This document shows positions 14,245 to 22,252 of a DNA stretch of 64,000 nucleotides, in pieces. The position numbers were made by a program, and so were the translations under genes. Source of the stretch: Planctomycetota bacterium (GTDB taxonomy: Bacteria; Planctomycetota; J058); contig JAMLIC010000035.1 of the NCBI GenBank assembly GCA_023954375.1, positions 1 through 64,000 of the forward strand, given 5' to 3'. A model generated the notes under the pieces. The model ran no database searches and had not been told where the DNA came from. It saw nothing but the letters and a program-made list of their open reading frames with translations. Position 1 is the first letter of the stretch. Each line of letters opens with the position of its first letter.

Positions 14245-14274
14245 ATTCTAAGCGCGTGCGCGGCAAGGGGTCAA
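14245..14274 (-). promoter_or_regulatory. Sigma70-type promoter for the BRCT-like gene
   Basis: Read on the minus strand: TTGACC (14274-14269), an 18-nt spacer, then TAGAAT (14250-14245). It lies about 56 bp upstream of the ATG at 14189. This is the best -35/-10 pair I see in the window. Confidence 0.7.
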
Positions 14275-14331
14275 CGGCGTGCCCCGATGACCTCGCGGTG
14301 ACCTTGGCGGGGCCCGGGCGGGATCTGGGGC

Positions 14332-14360
14332 TTGACGGGGGCGAGGGCATCTCGCATAAA
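14332..14360 (+). promoter_or_regulatory. Sigma70-type promoter for coaE-rho
   Basis: TTGACG (14332-14337), a 17-nt spacer, then CATAAA (14355-14360). It diverges from the minus-strand promoter at 14245-14274. The implied leader before the coaE GTG is about 260 nt. That leader (14367-14625) holds no convincing ORF and several GC-rich inverted repeats. Confidence 0.6.
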
Positions 14361-14625
14361 GCAAGTGCCCGACCCGGCCAGCCGGCCGCCGTCCTGGTGC
14401 GCCGCGGCGCGGCGCCCGAGCCCCTCGCACCCCCACTCTCCGCAGGGAAGTGGGCTCGCACGAGTCCTTCACGCCGGGTCGTTCCCGGCACGAGCCCGCC
14501 GGAGCTCCGGCCCACGAACGGAAACGAAGTCGAGCGCGGCCACGGCGCGGGACCCAAGGGGCCTGCCAGGCGCCGCGCGAGGAATCAACCTGGCCCTGCT
14601 GCCCCATCCCGAGGTCTCGGTCGAC

Positions 14626-15276
14626 GTGGCATCCGCCCACCCGGTCACCATCCTGGTCCAGGGCGGGATCGCCAGCGGGAAGTCCACGATCGGGCGGCTC
14701 CTCGCCGCCCGCGGCGCGGCCTTCCTCGACTGCGACCGGATCGCGCACGAGGTGCTCGCGGACCCGGAGGTCGAGGCGGCCGTGCGCGAGGCCTTCGGCC
14801 CCGGGGTCATCCGCACCGAGGGGCGCGCCGAGGGGGGCCCCGAGGGGCGCGTCGACCGGCGGGCCCTGGGGCGTGTGGTCTTCGACGACCCGGCGGCGCT
14901 GGCGCGGCTCGAGGCGCTCGTCCACCCGCGCGTGCGCGACCGCGTGCAGGCGGCGCTGGCCGCCCTGCCGGCGGGCGCGGACGGGCGGCGCCCCGTCGCG
15001 GTGATCGACGCGGCGGTCGCGAGCAAGATGCGGCTCCTCGGCGACGACGACTACGACGTGGTCGTCTTCGTCGACGTGAGTCCGGAGACCCGGCGGCGCC
15101 GCGCGCTCGAGCGCGGGTGGGCGCCGGGCGAGCTGGAGCGCCGCGAGGCGCGGCAAGAGTCCCTGGCGGTCCTGCGGGGCCGCGCCGACGTCGTCGTCTC
15201 GAACGACGGCGACCTTCGAGAGGCCGAGAGCCATGTCGAGCGAGTCTGGTCAGGGTTCGTCGAGCCGCGACGCTAA
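14626..15276 (+). CDS. coaE: Dephospho-CoA kinase
   Basis: Final step of coenzyme A synthesis: ATP-dependent 3'-phosphorylation of dephospho-CoA in the cytoplasm. The P-loop is GGIASGKST, about 10 residues from the chosen GTG start at 14626. The family-typical FLDCDRIAHEVL follows, then RRALGRVVFDDPAALARLEALVHP, and the late DVVVFVDVSPETRRRR. At 216 residues it is the usual CoaE length. The frame is open further upstream to 14332, but that extension is Pro/Arg-rich and looks non-coding. The last 44 bp overlap the start of rho, so the two are probably co-transcribed and coupled. A coaE-rho arrangement is recalled from planctomycetes. Confidence 0.9.
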   Translation: MASAHPVTILVQGGIASGKSTIGRLLAARGAAFLDCDRIAHEVLADPEVEAAVREAFGPGVIRTEGRAEGGPEGRVDRRALGRVVFDDPAALARLEALVHPRVRDRVQAALAALPAGADGRRPVAVIDAAVASKMRLLGDDDYDVVVFVDVSPETRRRRALERGWAPGELERREARQESLAVLRGRADVVVSNDGDLREAESHVERVWSGFVEPRR

Positions 15277-17167
15277 GGCGTCCGGCAAGGAGCGGCGGGG
15301 CGCGTCCCGCGGCGCGTCGCGCGGCAAGGCCGGCGCGAAGGTCGCGGACGTCGAGGCGCCCGACGACGCGCACGAGGACGCCTCGTCCGAGGAGGCCGCC
15401 GCCGTCGCCGACGAGCCGCGGCGGGGCCGACGCAAGGCCGCGCCGCGCCGGCGGGCGCGCGACGACGAGGACGACGACGCGCAGGACGACTCCGGCGAGG
15501 AGGAGGCCATGGGCGACGGCGGCGCCCCCGCGCCGGCCGCGCCCACCCTGTTCCGGCGCGCCGAGCCCCGCCCGCCGGCGCCGGCCCCACGCCCCGCGCC
15601 CGCGCCGCGCGAGGACGTGCGCGGCGAGCCCGAGCGGGAGCGCCGCCACGAGCGGTTCGAGCGCGGCGAGCGCGGTGAGCGCGGCGAGCGGTTCGAGCGC
15701 GGTGACCGGGGTGAGCGCGGTGACCGGGGTGAGCGCGGTGACCGGGGTGAGCGCGGTGACCGGGGTGAGCGCGGTGACCGGGGTGACCGGGGTGATCGCC
15801 GCCCGCGGGACGGGCGCGATCCGCGGCCCGAGCGGGCGCCTGCCCACGTCCACGACGAGAGCGGGGAGGTCGCGGTCGAGCCGCCGGCGCCCCCCGGCCG
15901 CGCGCTGGACATCGCCGAGCTGCAGAAGCTCCCGGTCAACGAGCTGTGGAAGATCGGGCGCGAGTACGGCATCCGCGACTTCACGGGCCTCAAGCGCCAC
16001 GAGCTGATCTTCCAGATCGTGCGCCAGAACCGCAACGGCGTCACCCACGGCGAGGGCGTCCTCGAGATCATCCCGCCCGACGGGTTCGGGTTCCTGCGCT
16101 CGCCGCAGGACAGCTACCTGCCGAGCCCCGACAACATCTACATGGCGCCCTCGCAGGTGCGCCGCTTCGGGCTGCGCACGGGCAACCTGGTCCGCGGGCT
16201 GGTCCAGCCGCCGGCCGATCGGGAGAAGTTCTTCAAGCTGGCGCAGGTCGAGCAGATCAACGGCGAGCCGCCGGAGAAGCTGCTCGAGATCCCGCACTTC
16301 GACGACCTGACGCCGCTCTACCCGGAGCAGCGGCTCCGCCTGGAGACGGGCCGGCCGGAGGACGTCGAGCTGCGGATCATGGACCTGCTGACGCCGATCG
16401 GGAAGGGCCAGCGCGGCCTGATCGTCGCCCCGCCGCGCACGGGCAAGACGATCCTCCTGCAGAAGCTCGCCAACTGCATCGCGAAGAACAACCCCGAGAC
16501 CTACCTGATCGTCCTCCTCATCGACGAGCGCCCGGAGGAGGTCACGGACATGGAGCGCACGGTGAAGGCCGAGGTGATCGCCTCGACCTTCGACGAGCCG
16601 GCCGCGCGCCACGTCCAGGTGGCCGAGATGGTCATCAACAAGGCCAAGCGCATGGTCGAGTACGGCCGCGACGTCGTGATCCTGCTCGACTCGATCACGC
16701 GCCTCGGCCGCGCCTACAACACCGAGGTGCCCCACTCGGGCAAGATCCTCTCGGGCGGCGTCGACGCCAACGCGCTCAAGGGGCCCAAGCGCTTCTTCGG
16801 CGCCGCGCGCAACATCGAGTTCGGCGGCTCGCTGACGATCATCGCCACGGCGCTGATCGAGACGAACTCGCGCATGGACGAGGTCATCTTCGAGGAGTTC
16901 AAGGGCACCGGCAACATGGAGCTCCACCTCGACCGCACGCTCGCCGACCGGCGCATGTGGCCGGCGATCGAGGTGCGGCGCTCGGGCACGCGCAAGGAGG
17001 AGCTCCTGTGCGACCCCGAGGAGCTGCGGCGCATCTGGACGATCCGCAAGATCCTCAACGAGATGAACCCGGTCGAGGCCATGGAGCTGCTCAAGGGCAA
17101 GCTGAAGGGCTTCAAGACGAACGCCGAGTTCCTCATGGCGATCAACCCGAACACGGCGCAGATGTAA
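15233..17167 (+). CDS. rho: Transcription termination factor Rho with long RG-rich N-terminal extension
   Basis: A 644-residue hexameric RNA helicase-type terminator. Residues 1-220 are a disordered extension: alternating basic and acidic patches, then GERGDR-type repeats. The Rho N-terminal domain begins near 223 (LDIAELQKLPVNELWKIGRE), followed by the cold-shock-like RNA-binding fold (GVLEIIPPDGFGFLRSP). The ATPase core has Walker A PPRTGKTILL near 400, LLIDERPEEVTDM, Walker B VVILLDSITRLGRAYN, and the C-terminal KGTGNMELHLDR region. All core motifs are intact. Extended Rho proteins in high-GC bacteria use such regions to bind RNA or phase separate. ATG 15233 lies inside the end of coaE. 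Confidence 0.97.
   Translation: MSSESGQGSSSRDAKASGKERRGASRGASRGKAGAKVADVEAPDDAHEDASSEEAAAVADEPRRGRRKAAPRRRARDDEDDDAQDDSGEEEAMGDGGAPAPAAPTLFRRAEPRPPAPAPRPAPAPREDVRGEPERERRHERFERGERGERGERFERGDRGERGDRGERGDRGERGDRGERGDRGDRGDRRPRDGRDPRPERAPAHVHDESGEVAVEPPAPPGRALDIAELQKLPVNELWKIGREYGIRDFTGLKRHELIFQIVRQNRNGVTHGEGVLEIIPPDGFGFLRSPQDSYLPSPDNIYMAPSQVRRFGLRTGNLVRGLVQPPADREKFFKLAQVEQINGEPPEKLLEIPHFDDLTPLYPEQRLRLETGRPEDVELRIMDLLTPIGKGQRGLIVAPPRTGKTILLQKLANCIAKNNPETYLIVLLIDERPEEVTDMERTVKAEVIASTFDEPAARHVQVAEMVINKAKRMVEYGRDVVILLDSITRLGRAYNTEVPHSGKILSGGVDANALKGPKRFFGAARNIEFGGSLTIIATALIETNSRMDEVIFEEFKGTGNMELHLDRTLADRRMWPAIEVRRSGTRKEELLCDPEELRRIWTIRKILNEMNPVEAMELLKGKLKGFKTNAEFLMAINPNTAQM
15695..15796 (+). repeat. 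18-bp tandem repeat inside rho
   Basis: About five head-to-tail copies of an 18-bp unit (GAGCGCGGTGACCGGGGT) coding ERGDRG. The repeats are nearly perfect, so copy number may vary between strains without frameshift. Confidence 0.85.
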
Positions 17168-17261
17168 GGACCGACGGCGGATGGGTGGCCGCGCTGCCCG
17201 TCCCCCGTCCCGGCGGTTGGCACGACCCGGCGCGGTCCGTTACACCTGAACCCGGGCGGAC

Positions 17262-17810
17262 GTGGTCGAGATCACCATCACGCATCTGACCGGCGCGCGG
17301 CGCAACGCCGTGGAGACCTTCGCGACGCTGCCGCTGAAGCTGGGGCGCGCCGGGGAGTGCCAGGTCCGGTTCGACCCGGAGCAGGACGCGAAGGTCTCGG
17401 CCACCCACGCCGAGCTGCGCGGTGACGGCGAGGGCGGCCTCGTGGTCGTGGACCTCGGCAGCAAGAACGGGGTGCTGGTCAACGGGGTGCGCGTCGACGG
17501 GTCCGCCGGGGTGCCGAACCACGCGGTGCTCGAGGTCGGCGCCGGCGGGCCGCGGCTGAAGCTCACGTTCCAGCAGGGCGCCTCGGCGATCTCGTTCAGC
17601 CGGCTGCGCGCCCCCGCGCCGGGGTCCGCCGCCGAGCGCCCCAACCTGCGGACCACCGACGAGACGCCGGCCTACCAGGAGGCGGACCTCGAGCCGACGA
17701 CCCGCTCCGCGCCGCCCGCCCGGGGGAGCAACGCCGGCGCGCTGATCGCGCTGGCGGTCGTGCTCGTGGGCGCGGCGGTCGTCGCCTTCGTCGTCCTGCG
17801 CGGGGGGTGA
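17262..17810 (+). CDS. FHA-domain protein with C-terminal membrane anchor
   Basis: A 182-residue protein from GTG 17262. Residues about 5-100 form a forkhead-associated domain: LPLKLGRAGECQVRF (GR motif), KVSATHAELR (S-x-x-H), and VDLGSKNGVLVNG (the N-G motif). FHA domains bind phosphothreonine peptides. A low-complexity linker leads to a single C-terminal helix (ALIALAVVLVGAAVVAFVVL), so it is a tail-anchored protein with the FHA domain in the cytoplasm. It could read phosphorylation by kinases such as the one at 6667-10314 (inference). The gene sits alone between rho and the methyltransferase gene and is followed by a hairpin. Confidence 0.85.
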   Translation: MVEITITHLTGARRNAVETFATLPLKLGRAGECQVRFDPEQDAKVSATHAELRGDGEGGLVVVDLGSKNGVLVNGVRVDGSAGVPNHAVLEVGAGGPRLKLTFQQGASAISFSRLRAPAPGSAAERPNLRTTDETPAYQEADLEPTTRSAPPARGSNAGALIALAVVLVGAAVVAFVVLRGG

Positions 17811-17823
17811 GCCGGAAGCGGCA

Positions 17824-17849
17824 GGGGCCGACGCCACCGCATCGGCCCC
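17824..17849 (+). terminator. Hairpin after the FHA gene
   Basis: GGGGCCGA (17824-17831) pairs with TCGGCCCC (17842-17849) across a 10-nt loop, 14 bp past the FHA stop. Confidence 0.55.
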
Positions 17850-17925
17850 CGCGCGCTTGCCCCGCGCTCATCCCGCGACTACCACCTCGTCGGACGTCCG
17901 CGGGCGGAGCTTGAGGGGTCTCTCG

Positions 17926-18777
17926 ATGTCGCGCCCTCCGATCGTCATCCGCTCCGCGAAGAACGAGCGCCTGCGGGAGGTCCGCGCCCTGGGGACGGCG
18001 CACGGCCGCAAGAAGCAGGGGCGCTTCGTGCTCGAGGGGCCCAAGGTGATCGAGGAGGCCCTCGCCTCGCGGCCGGGGTGGCTGGAGCAGGTGCTGGTGC
18101 GCGAGGGCGCGACGGACGACCCGCGGGTCGAGCGGGCCCTGCGCCGCGCCGGCGACCTGGGCCTCCCGACCGTGATCGTCGCCCCCGACGCCTTCGACGG
18201 GCTGGCCCCGAGCGAGCACCCGCAGCCGCTCCTGGCCGTCGCGCGCCAGGGCTGGACCGACCTGCCGGCGCTCCTCGGCCCGCCCTCGAGCGCGCCGCGC
18301 GCGGTCGTGGCGCTGGCGGGGGTGCAGGACCCCGGCAACGTGGGCACGATCCTCCGCACCGCCCGCTTCTTCGGCCTGGCCGGGGCCGTCCTCCTCCCCG
18401 GCGCCCAGGACCCGTGGAGCCCCAAGGTGGTCCGGGCGAGCGCCGGGGCGCTCCTGGCCGCCCCGCCGGCCCGCGCGCCCGACCTCCCGGCGCTCCTCGC
18501 CGCGGCGCGCGCCGCCGCCCTCGCGCCGGTGGCGCTCGACGCCCACGCCGGCGAGGACCCGCGCCGGGCGCCCGGCGCGCTCCCGGCGCGGGCCCTGCTC
18601 TTGCTCGGGGCGGAGGGGGGCGGCCTGCCGGCGGACCTGGCGCAGGACGTCCGGCGCGTGCGCCTCGCGCCGGGGGACCCGGAGGGCGAGTCGCTCAACG
18701 TCGCGGTCGCCTTCGGGGTGGTCGCCGCGCTGTGGGCGCCGGAGGGCTTGCCCGGCGGGCCGCCCGGCGCAGGATGA
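17926..18777 (+). CDS. SpoU/TrmH-family RNA 2'-O-methyltransferase
   Basis: ATG 17926 (MSRPPIVIRSAKNERLREVR) is chosen over the longer frame from 17857 because it begins at the conserved substrate-binding domain. The N-terminal part has GRFVLEGPKVIEEAL, typical of rRNA/tRNA ribose methyltransferases. The SPOUT knot motifs follow: ALAGVQDPGNVGTILRTARFFG (motif 1), LLLGAEGGGLPADL (motif 2), and LAPGDPEGESLNVAVAFGV (motif 3). It probably methylates a ribose in rRNA or tRNA using S-adenosylmethionine. At 283 residues the size is usual. It ends 4 bp before the pseudouridine synthase, suggesting a small RNA-modification operon. The exact target cannot be read from sequence. Confidence 0.9.
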   Translation: MSRPPIVIRSAKNERLREVRALGTAHGRKKQGRFVLEGPKVIEEALASRPGWLEQVLVREGATDDPRVERALRRAGDLGLPTVIVAPDAFDGLAPSEHPQPLLAVARQGWTDLPALLGPPSSAPRAVVALAGVQDPGNVGTILRTARFFGLAGAVLLPGAQDPWSPKVVRASAGALLAAPPARAPDLPALLAAARAAALAPVALDAHAGEDPRRAPGALPARALLLLGAEGGGLPADLAQDVRRVRLAPGDPEGESLNVAVAFGVVAALWAPEGLPGGPPGAG

Positions 18778-18781
18778 CGGG

Positions 18782-19783
18782 GTGAGCGACGACGCCCCCC
18801 TCTCCTTCGTCGTGGGCCCCGGCGAGGCCGGCCACACCGTCCTGGCCGCCCTCGCCGAGCGGCTGCCGGACGTGCCGACGGCCCACCTGCGCCACCTCGT
18901 CCAGGACGGGGGCGTGACCCTCAACGGGCAGCGCTGCGGGCCGGGCCAGGCGCTCGGGGCCGGCGACCGGCTGGAGCTCGACCCGGGCGACCTCGAGCGG
19001 ATCGAGCCGGCGCCCCTGCCCGGCTTCTCCGTGCTCTACGAGGACGCACAGGTGCTCGCCTGCATGAAGCCGGCGGGCGTCGCGGTCGAGGCCGAGCGGG
19101 GCGACGACGAGCGGCCGTTCAAGGCGGCGATCCTGCACCACCTCGCCCGGCAGGGCGGCGACGGCCCGCTGCCGCGGCCCCGGATCGTGCACCGGCTCGA
19201 CAAGGACACGACCGGCGTCGTGCTCGTCGCCAAGTCGAAGGAGGCCCTCACCGACCTGACGCGGCAGCTCGAGGAGCGGCGCGTCCACAAGGACTACCTC
19301 GCGCTCGTCCTCGGCGCCGTGAAGCGCGACGAGGGCGAGGTGGACCTCCCGCTGCCCGACCCGGCGGCGCCGCGGCGCGGCGCCGCTCCGCGGGTGGAGG
19401 CGCGCACGCGCTGGGAGGTCGTGGAGCGCTTCCACACCCACACGCTCCTGCGCTGCCACCCGGTCACCGGGCGGCAGCACCAGATCCGCCAGCACCTCGC
19501 GGCGGCGGGCCACCCCCTGGCGGTGGACCCGCAGTACGGCGGCGGGGCCGCGCTCCTCCTGTCGAAGGTCAAGCGGGGCTATCGGCCCAAGGCGCAGGGC
19601 GAGGAGCGGCCCCTGCTCGCCCGCCTGTCGCTCCACGCCGAGCGCATCGTCTTCCGCTCGCCGGCGACCGGCGAGGCGGTCGAGGTCCGGGCGCCGATCC
19701 CCGAGGACCTCGACGTGGCGCTCCGGCAGCTCCGGAAGTGGGACGTCGCCCACCCCACCACCCGGCGCCGCGCGCGAGGTTGA
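18782..19783 (+). CDS. RluA-family RNA pseudouridine synthase
   Basis: A 333-residue protein from GTG 18782. An N-terminal S4-like RNA-binding segment (AHLRHLVQDGGVTLNGQRC) precedes the catalytic domain. The signature IVHRLDKDTTGVVLVAKS carries the catalytic Asp within HRLD. HPVTGRQHQIRQHLAAAGHPL and DPQYGG are also typical of RluA/RluC/RluD enzymes. It isomerises uridine to pseudouridine in rRNA or tRNA in the cytoplasm. It is directly behind the SpoU-type methyltransferase and probably co-transcribed. An insertion (LLLSKVKRGYRPKAQGEERP) between the substrate loop and C-terminal strand also occurs in some planctomycete relatives as far as I recall. The specific uridine is unknown. Confidence 0.92.
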   Translation: MSDDAPLSFVVGPGEAGHTVLAALAERLPDVPTAHLRHLVQDGGVTLNGQRCGPGQALGAGDRLELDPGDLERIEPAPLPGFSVLYEDAQVLACMKPAGVAVEAERGDDERPFKAAILHHLARQGGDGPLPRPRIVHRLDKDTTGVVLVAKSKEALTDLTRQLEERRVHKDYLALVLGAVKRDEGEVDLPLPDPAAPRRGAAPRVEARTRWEVVERFHTHTLLRCHPVTGRQHQIRQHLAAAGHPLAVDPQYGGGAALLLSKVKRGYRPKAQGEERPLLARLSLHAERIVFRSPATGEAVEVRAPIPEDLDVALRQLRKWDVAHPTTRRRARG

Positions 19784-19842
19784 GCGGCGTCGGTCACCGT
19801 CGCGTCACCGGCCTGCCTGGCCGGAGAGCGGCGACGCGTCGG

Positions 19843-19963
19843 CGAACATGCCCCAAACTTGCCGGCGCGGCCCATTTCGCCCGGCGGGGTGCGGTCGTGA
19901 ACGCCCGGCGGACGGACGTGGTCTCGCTGGTTACGGCCGCGTTTCGCAGGCGCGCCGTTCGCT
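19843..19963 (+). promoter_or_regulatory. Conserved upstream block shared with the downstream paralogue (copy 1)
   Basis: Three blocks recur at the same spacing upstream of the paralogue at 22253: CGAACxxGCCCCAAACTTGCCGG (19843-19865), GGTTACG (19929-19935), and GGCGCGCCGTTCGCT (19949-19963). Box 1 to box 3 is 106 bp here and 107 bp there, while the DNA between has diverged. This suggests shared promoter or operator elements. I cannot assign a -35/-10 pair confidently. Confidence 0.55.
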
Positions 19964-20008
19964 CTCCCTGGACCTGCGCGCGAGGGCAGACGAGAGAGCG
20001 AAAGATTC

Positions 20009-21880
20009 ATGCGAAAGCTCGGGGGGGCGCTGGCCCTGTCACTGTGGGCCGCGCTCGCGATCGCGGGTCCTGGCTGCGGTGGCAGCAGCAGCGGCGGCGG
20101 CGGGGGGGCCGGGGCGGCTCCCGGCCAGGGTTCGACGACGCCGCCGCCGGACGACGGGGGGTCGACGCCGCCGCCCGCTGACGGCGGTACCACGCCGCCA
20201 CCCGCTGACGACGGCGGGTCGACGCCACCGCCGGACGACGGCGGGTCGACGCCCCCGCCGGACGACGGCGGGTCGACGCCCCCGCCGCCGCCGCCGCCGC
20301 CGGATGACGGTGGCGACACGGCGCCGCCACCTCCGCCTCCGCCGCCTCCGCCGCCTCCGCCGCCTCCGCCGCCGCCGGACGATCCGCCGGACGACCCGCC
20401 GCCCGCGTTCCAGGTGGGCACCCGGTCGATCGGCACGAACCTCGTGGCGGTGTCCTACTACTCGCCGCAGTGGCCGTTCGTCGACGCGATGAAGTCGACC
20501 AAGGTCAACTCGAGCGGGTTCCCGTGGGACCTCAACACCACCTCGCCGACCCCGGCGCTCGACGCGCAGGGCTATCCGATCGGCCTCGCCAGCGGCCAGG
20601 TGGCGACCACCTACGCGCTCCGCGGCCTGTCGGGCCACTACCCGGCGGGCACCTACGTCGTGCTGTTCCAGGGCGACGGCGCGGTCGACGTGAGCTTCGA
20701 GGGCCAGCGCACCTCGTACAGCCACAACGGCAGCGGGACGGCGCGCTTCACCGCGACGGTGACGAATCCCGTCGGCAACGGCCTGATCCTGCGGATCACC
20801 CGCAGCAACGCGTCGAACCACGTGCGGAACATCCGCGTGATCATGCCCGGGTTCGAGGCCACCTACGCCACGCAGCCGTTCCACCCGCTGTTCCTCGAGC
20901 GGATCAAGCCCTTCTCGGTGCTGCGCTTCATGGACTGGGGCGCGATCAACCACTCCCCGGTCGCCAACTGGTCGCAGCGCCAGCGGCCCGACTACCGCAG
21001 CCAGCACGGCAGGAGCGGCGTGGCGCACGAGATCATGGCCGACCTCTGCAACCTCACGAAGAAGCAGATGTGGGTGTGCGTCCCGCACAAGGCCACGGAC
21101 GACTACGTGCGCCAGATGGCCACCCTCCTGCGCGACCGGGTCGACCCGAGCCTCAAGATCTTCGTCGAGTACTCGAACGAGGTCTGGAACGGGGCCTTCT
21201 CGCAGTACAACGACGTGAACAACGTCGCCAAGAGCAAGGGCCTGACGTTCGAGCAGTGGTTCACCCAGCGCTCGGTGCAGATCTTCCAGATCTTCGAGCA
21301 GGTCTTCGGCGGGCGCAGCCGGCTGGTCCGCGTGCTCGGCGCGCACGTGGCCAACACGGGTCAGACCAAGCGGATCGTCGACGCGCTGCCCTCGAGCAGC
21401 GCGGCGGACGCGGTGGCGATCGCCCCCTACATCGGCGGGCGCCTGGGCAACTCGTCGAACTGGCAGACGACGCGCACGTGGACCGTGAGCCAGGTGCTCG
21501 ACGCCACCGCCGCCGACATCACGCGGGTGCGGGACAACATCCGGACGAGCCGGTCGCACGCCGCCGCCCGCGGCCTGAAGCTGATCGCCTACGAGGGCGG
21601 GCAGCACCTCGCCGGCGTCGGCAGCGCGGCCAACGACACGACGCTGACGAACCTGTTCATCGCGGCGAACCGGCACAGCCGCATGGGGCAGATCTACAAG
21701 GACTACCTGGCCATGTGGGCCGCCGAGGGGGGTGGCACGTTCTGTCACTTCAACGACGTCTACGTGCCGCAGAAGTGGGGAAGCTGGGGGTCGCTCGAGT
21801 ACCAGGACCAGGCGCCGTCCACGGCGCCGAAGTACCAGGCGCTCGTCGAGACCGTCCAGAAGTGGGCGCAGAGTCCGTGA
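20009..21880 (+). CDS. Secreted lipoprotein with clan GH-A-like domain, paralogue 1
   Basis: A 623-residue protein. The N-terminus is a lipoprotein signal (ALAIAGPGC, Cys about 23), then a linker of DDGGSTPPP repeats and an 18-residue proline run to about residue 130. The folded part starts at about 135 with a small beta-rich region (TYALRGLSGHYPAGTYVVLF). A TIM-barrel-like domain begins near 300. It has FVEYSNEVWNGAF, where NE resembles the acid/base motif of clan GH-A glycosidases, and LIAYEGGQHL, a candidate nucleophile Glu. It probably acts on polysaccharide at the cell surface, but neither substrate nor activity is established. The gene is tandemly duplicated at 22253. The Pro-rich linker is unlike the Gly-rich linker of its twin. 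Confidence 0.7.
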   Translation: MRKLGGALALSLWAALAIAGPGCGGSSSGGGGGAGAAPGQGSTTPPPDDGGSTPPPADGGTTPPPADDGGSTPPPDDGGSTPPPDDGGSTPPPPPPPPDDGGDTAPPPPPPPPPPPPPPPPPPDDPPDDPPPAFQVGTRSIGTNLVAVSYYSPQWPFVDAMKSTKVNSSGFPWDLNTTSPTPALDAQGYPIGLASGQVATTYALRGLSGHYPAGTYVVLFQGDGAVDVSFEGQRTSYSHNGSGTARFTATVTNPVGNGLILRITRSNASNHVRNIRVIMPGFEATYATQPFHPLFLERIKPFSVLRFMDWGAINHSPVANWSQRQRPDYRSQHGRSGVAHEIMADLCNLTKKQMWVCVPHKATDDYVRQMATLLRDRVDPSLKIFVEYSNEVWNGAFSQYNDVNNVAKSKGLTFEQWFTQRSVQIFQIFEQVFGGRSRLVRVLGAHVANTGQTKRIVDALPSSSAADAVAIAPYIGGRLGNSSNWQTTRTWTVSQVLDATAADITRVRDNIRTSRSHAAARGLKLIAYEGGQHLAGVGSAANDTTLTNLFIAANRHSRMGQIYKDYLAMWAAEGGGTFCHFNDVYVPQKWGSWGSLEYQDQAPSTAPKYQALVETVQKWAQSP

Positions 21881-21884
21881 GGTG

Positions 21885-21950
21885 AGAGAGGAGGGCCCGG
21901 GCCGGCGCCCTGCCGAGAGGCCGGCGCCCCGCCCGGGCCCTTCTCTCCTC
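21885..21950 (+). terminator. Long GC-rich hairpin after paralogue 1
   Basis: GAGAGGAGGGCCCGGG pairs with CCCGGGCCCTTCTCTC across a GC-rich inner loop, beginning a few bp past the stop codon. The rest of the 372-bp gap up to 22252 carries the second copy of the shared upstream blocks. Confidence 0.65.
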
Positions 21951-22071
21951 ATCCACGGGCGCCGCCCAGGGGGCGGGCCTTCACGCGTGGGTCGCGCTGC
22001 GCGGGTCGTGATCGACCCGCGCAGCGTCGTCGTACGGGCGCCAGGTCCTGACGCGCAGGCCGTGTCGCCCC

Positions 22072-22193
22072 CGAACTCGCCCCAAACTTGCCGGGTCGTC
22101 CGAGTACGCCCTTACGCGAGTCGCCAGGCCGAGACGAGGGCTGCGCTGGCGCCTGGCGGTTACGTGGCGCGTGGCGCGGGCGCGCCGTTCGCT
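22072..22193 (+). promoter_or_regulatory. Conserved upstream block shared with paralogue 1 (copy 2)
   Basis: Contains CGAACxxGCCCCAAACTTGCCGG (22072-22094), GGTTACG (22158-22164) and GGCGCGCCGTTCGCT (22179-22193) with spacing almost identical to 19843-19963. Intervening sequence differs, which argues that the boxes are under selection. Confidence 0.55.
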
Positions 22194-22252
22194 TCGGCCG
22201 ACCGCGCGTCGGTCACCAGACGACACGGGACACCAGAGGGGGAGCGGAGCAC

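Noticed and set aside
20039..21952. Minus-strand ORFs opposite the GH-A-like paralogues (also 22160-23914)
   Set aside because: They are similar to each other only because the sense genes are duplicated; composition is Arg/Gly/His-rich and without domains.
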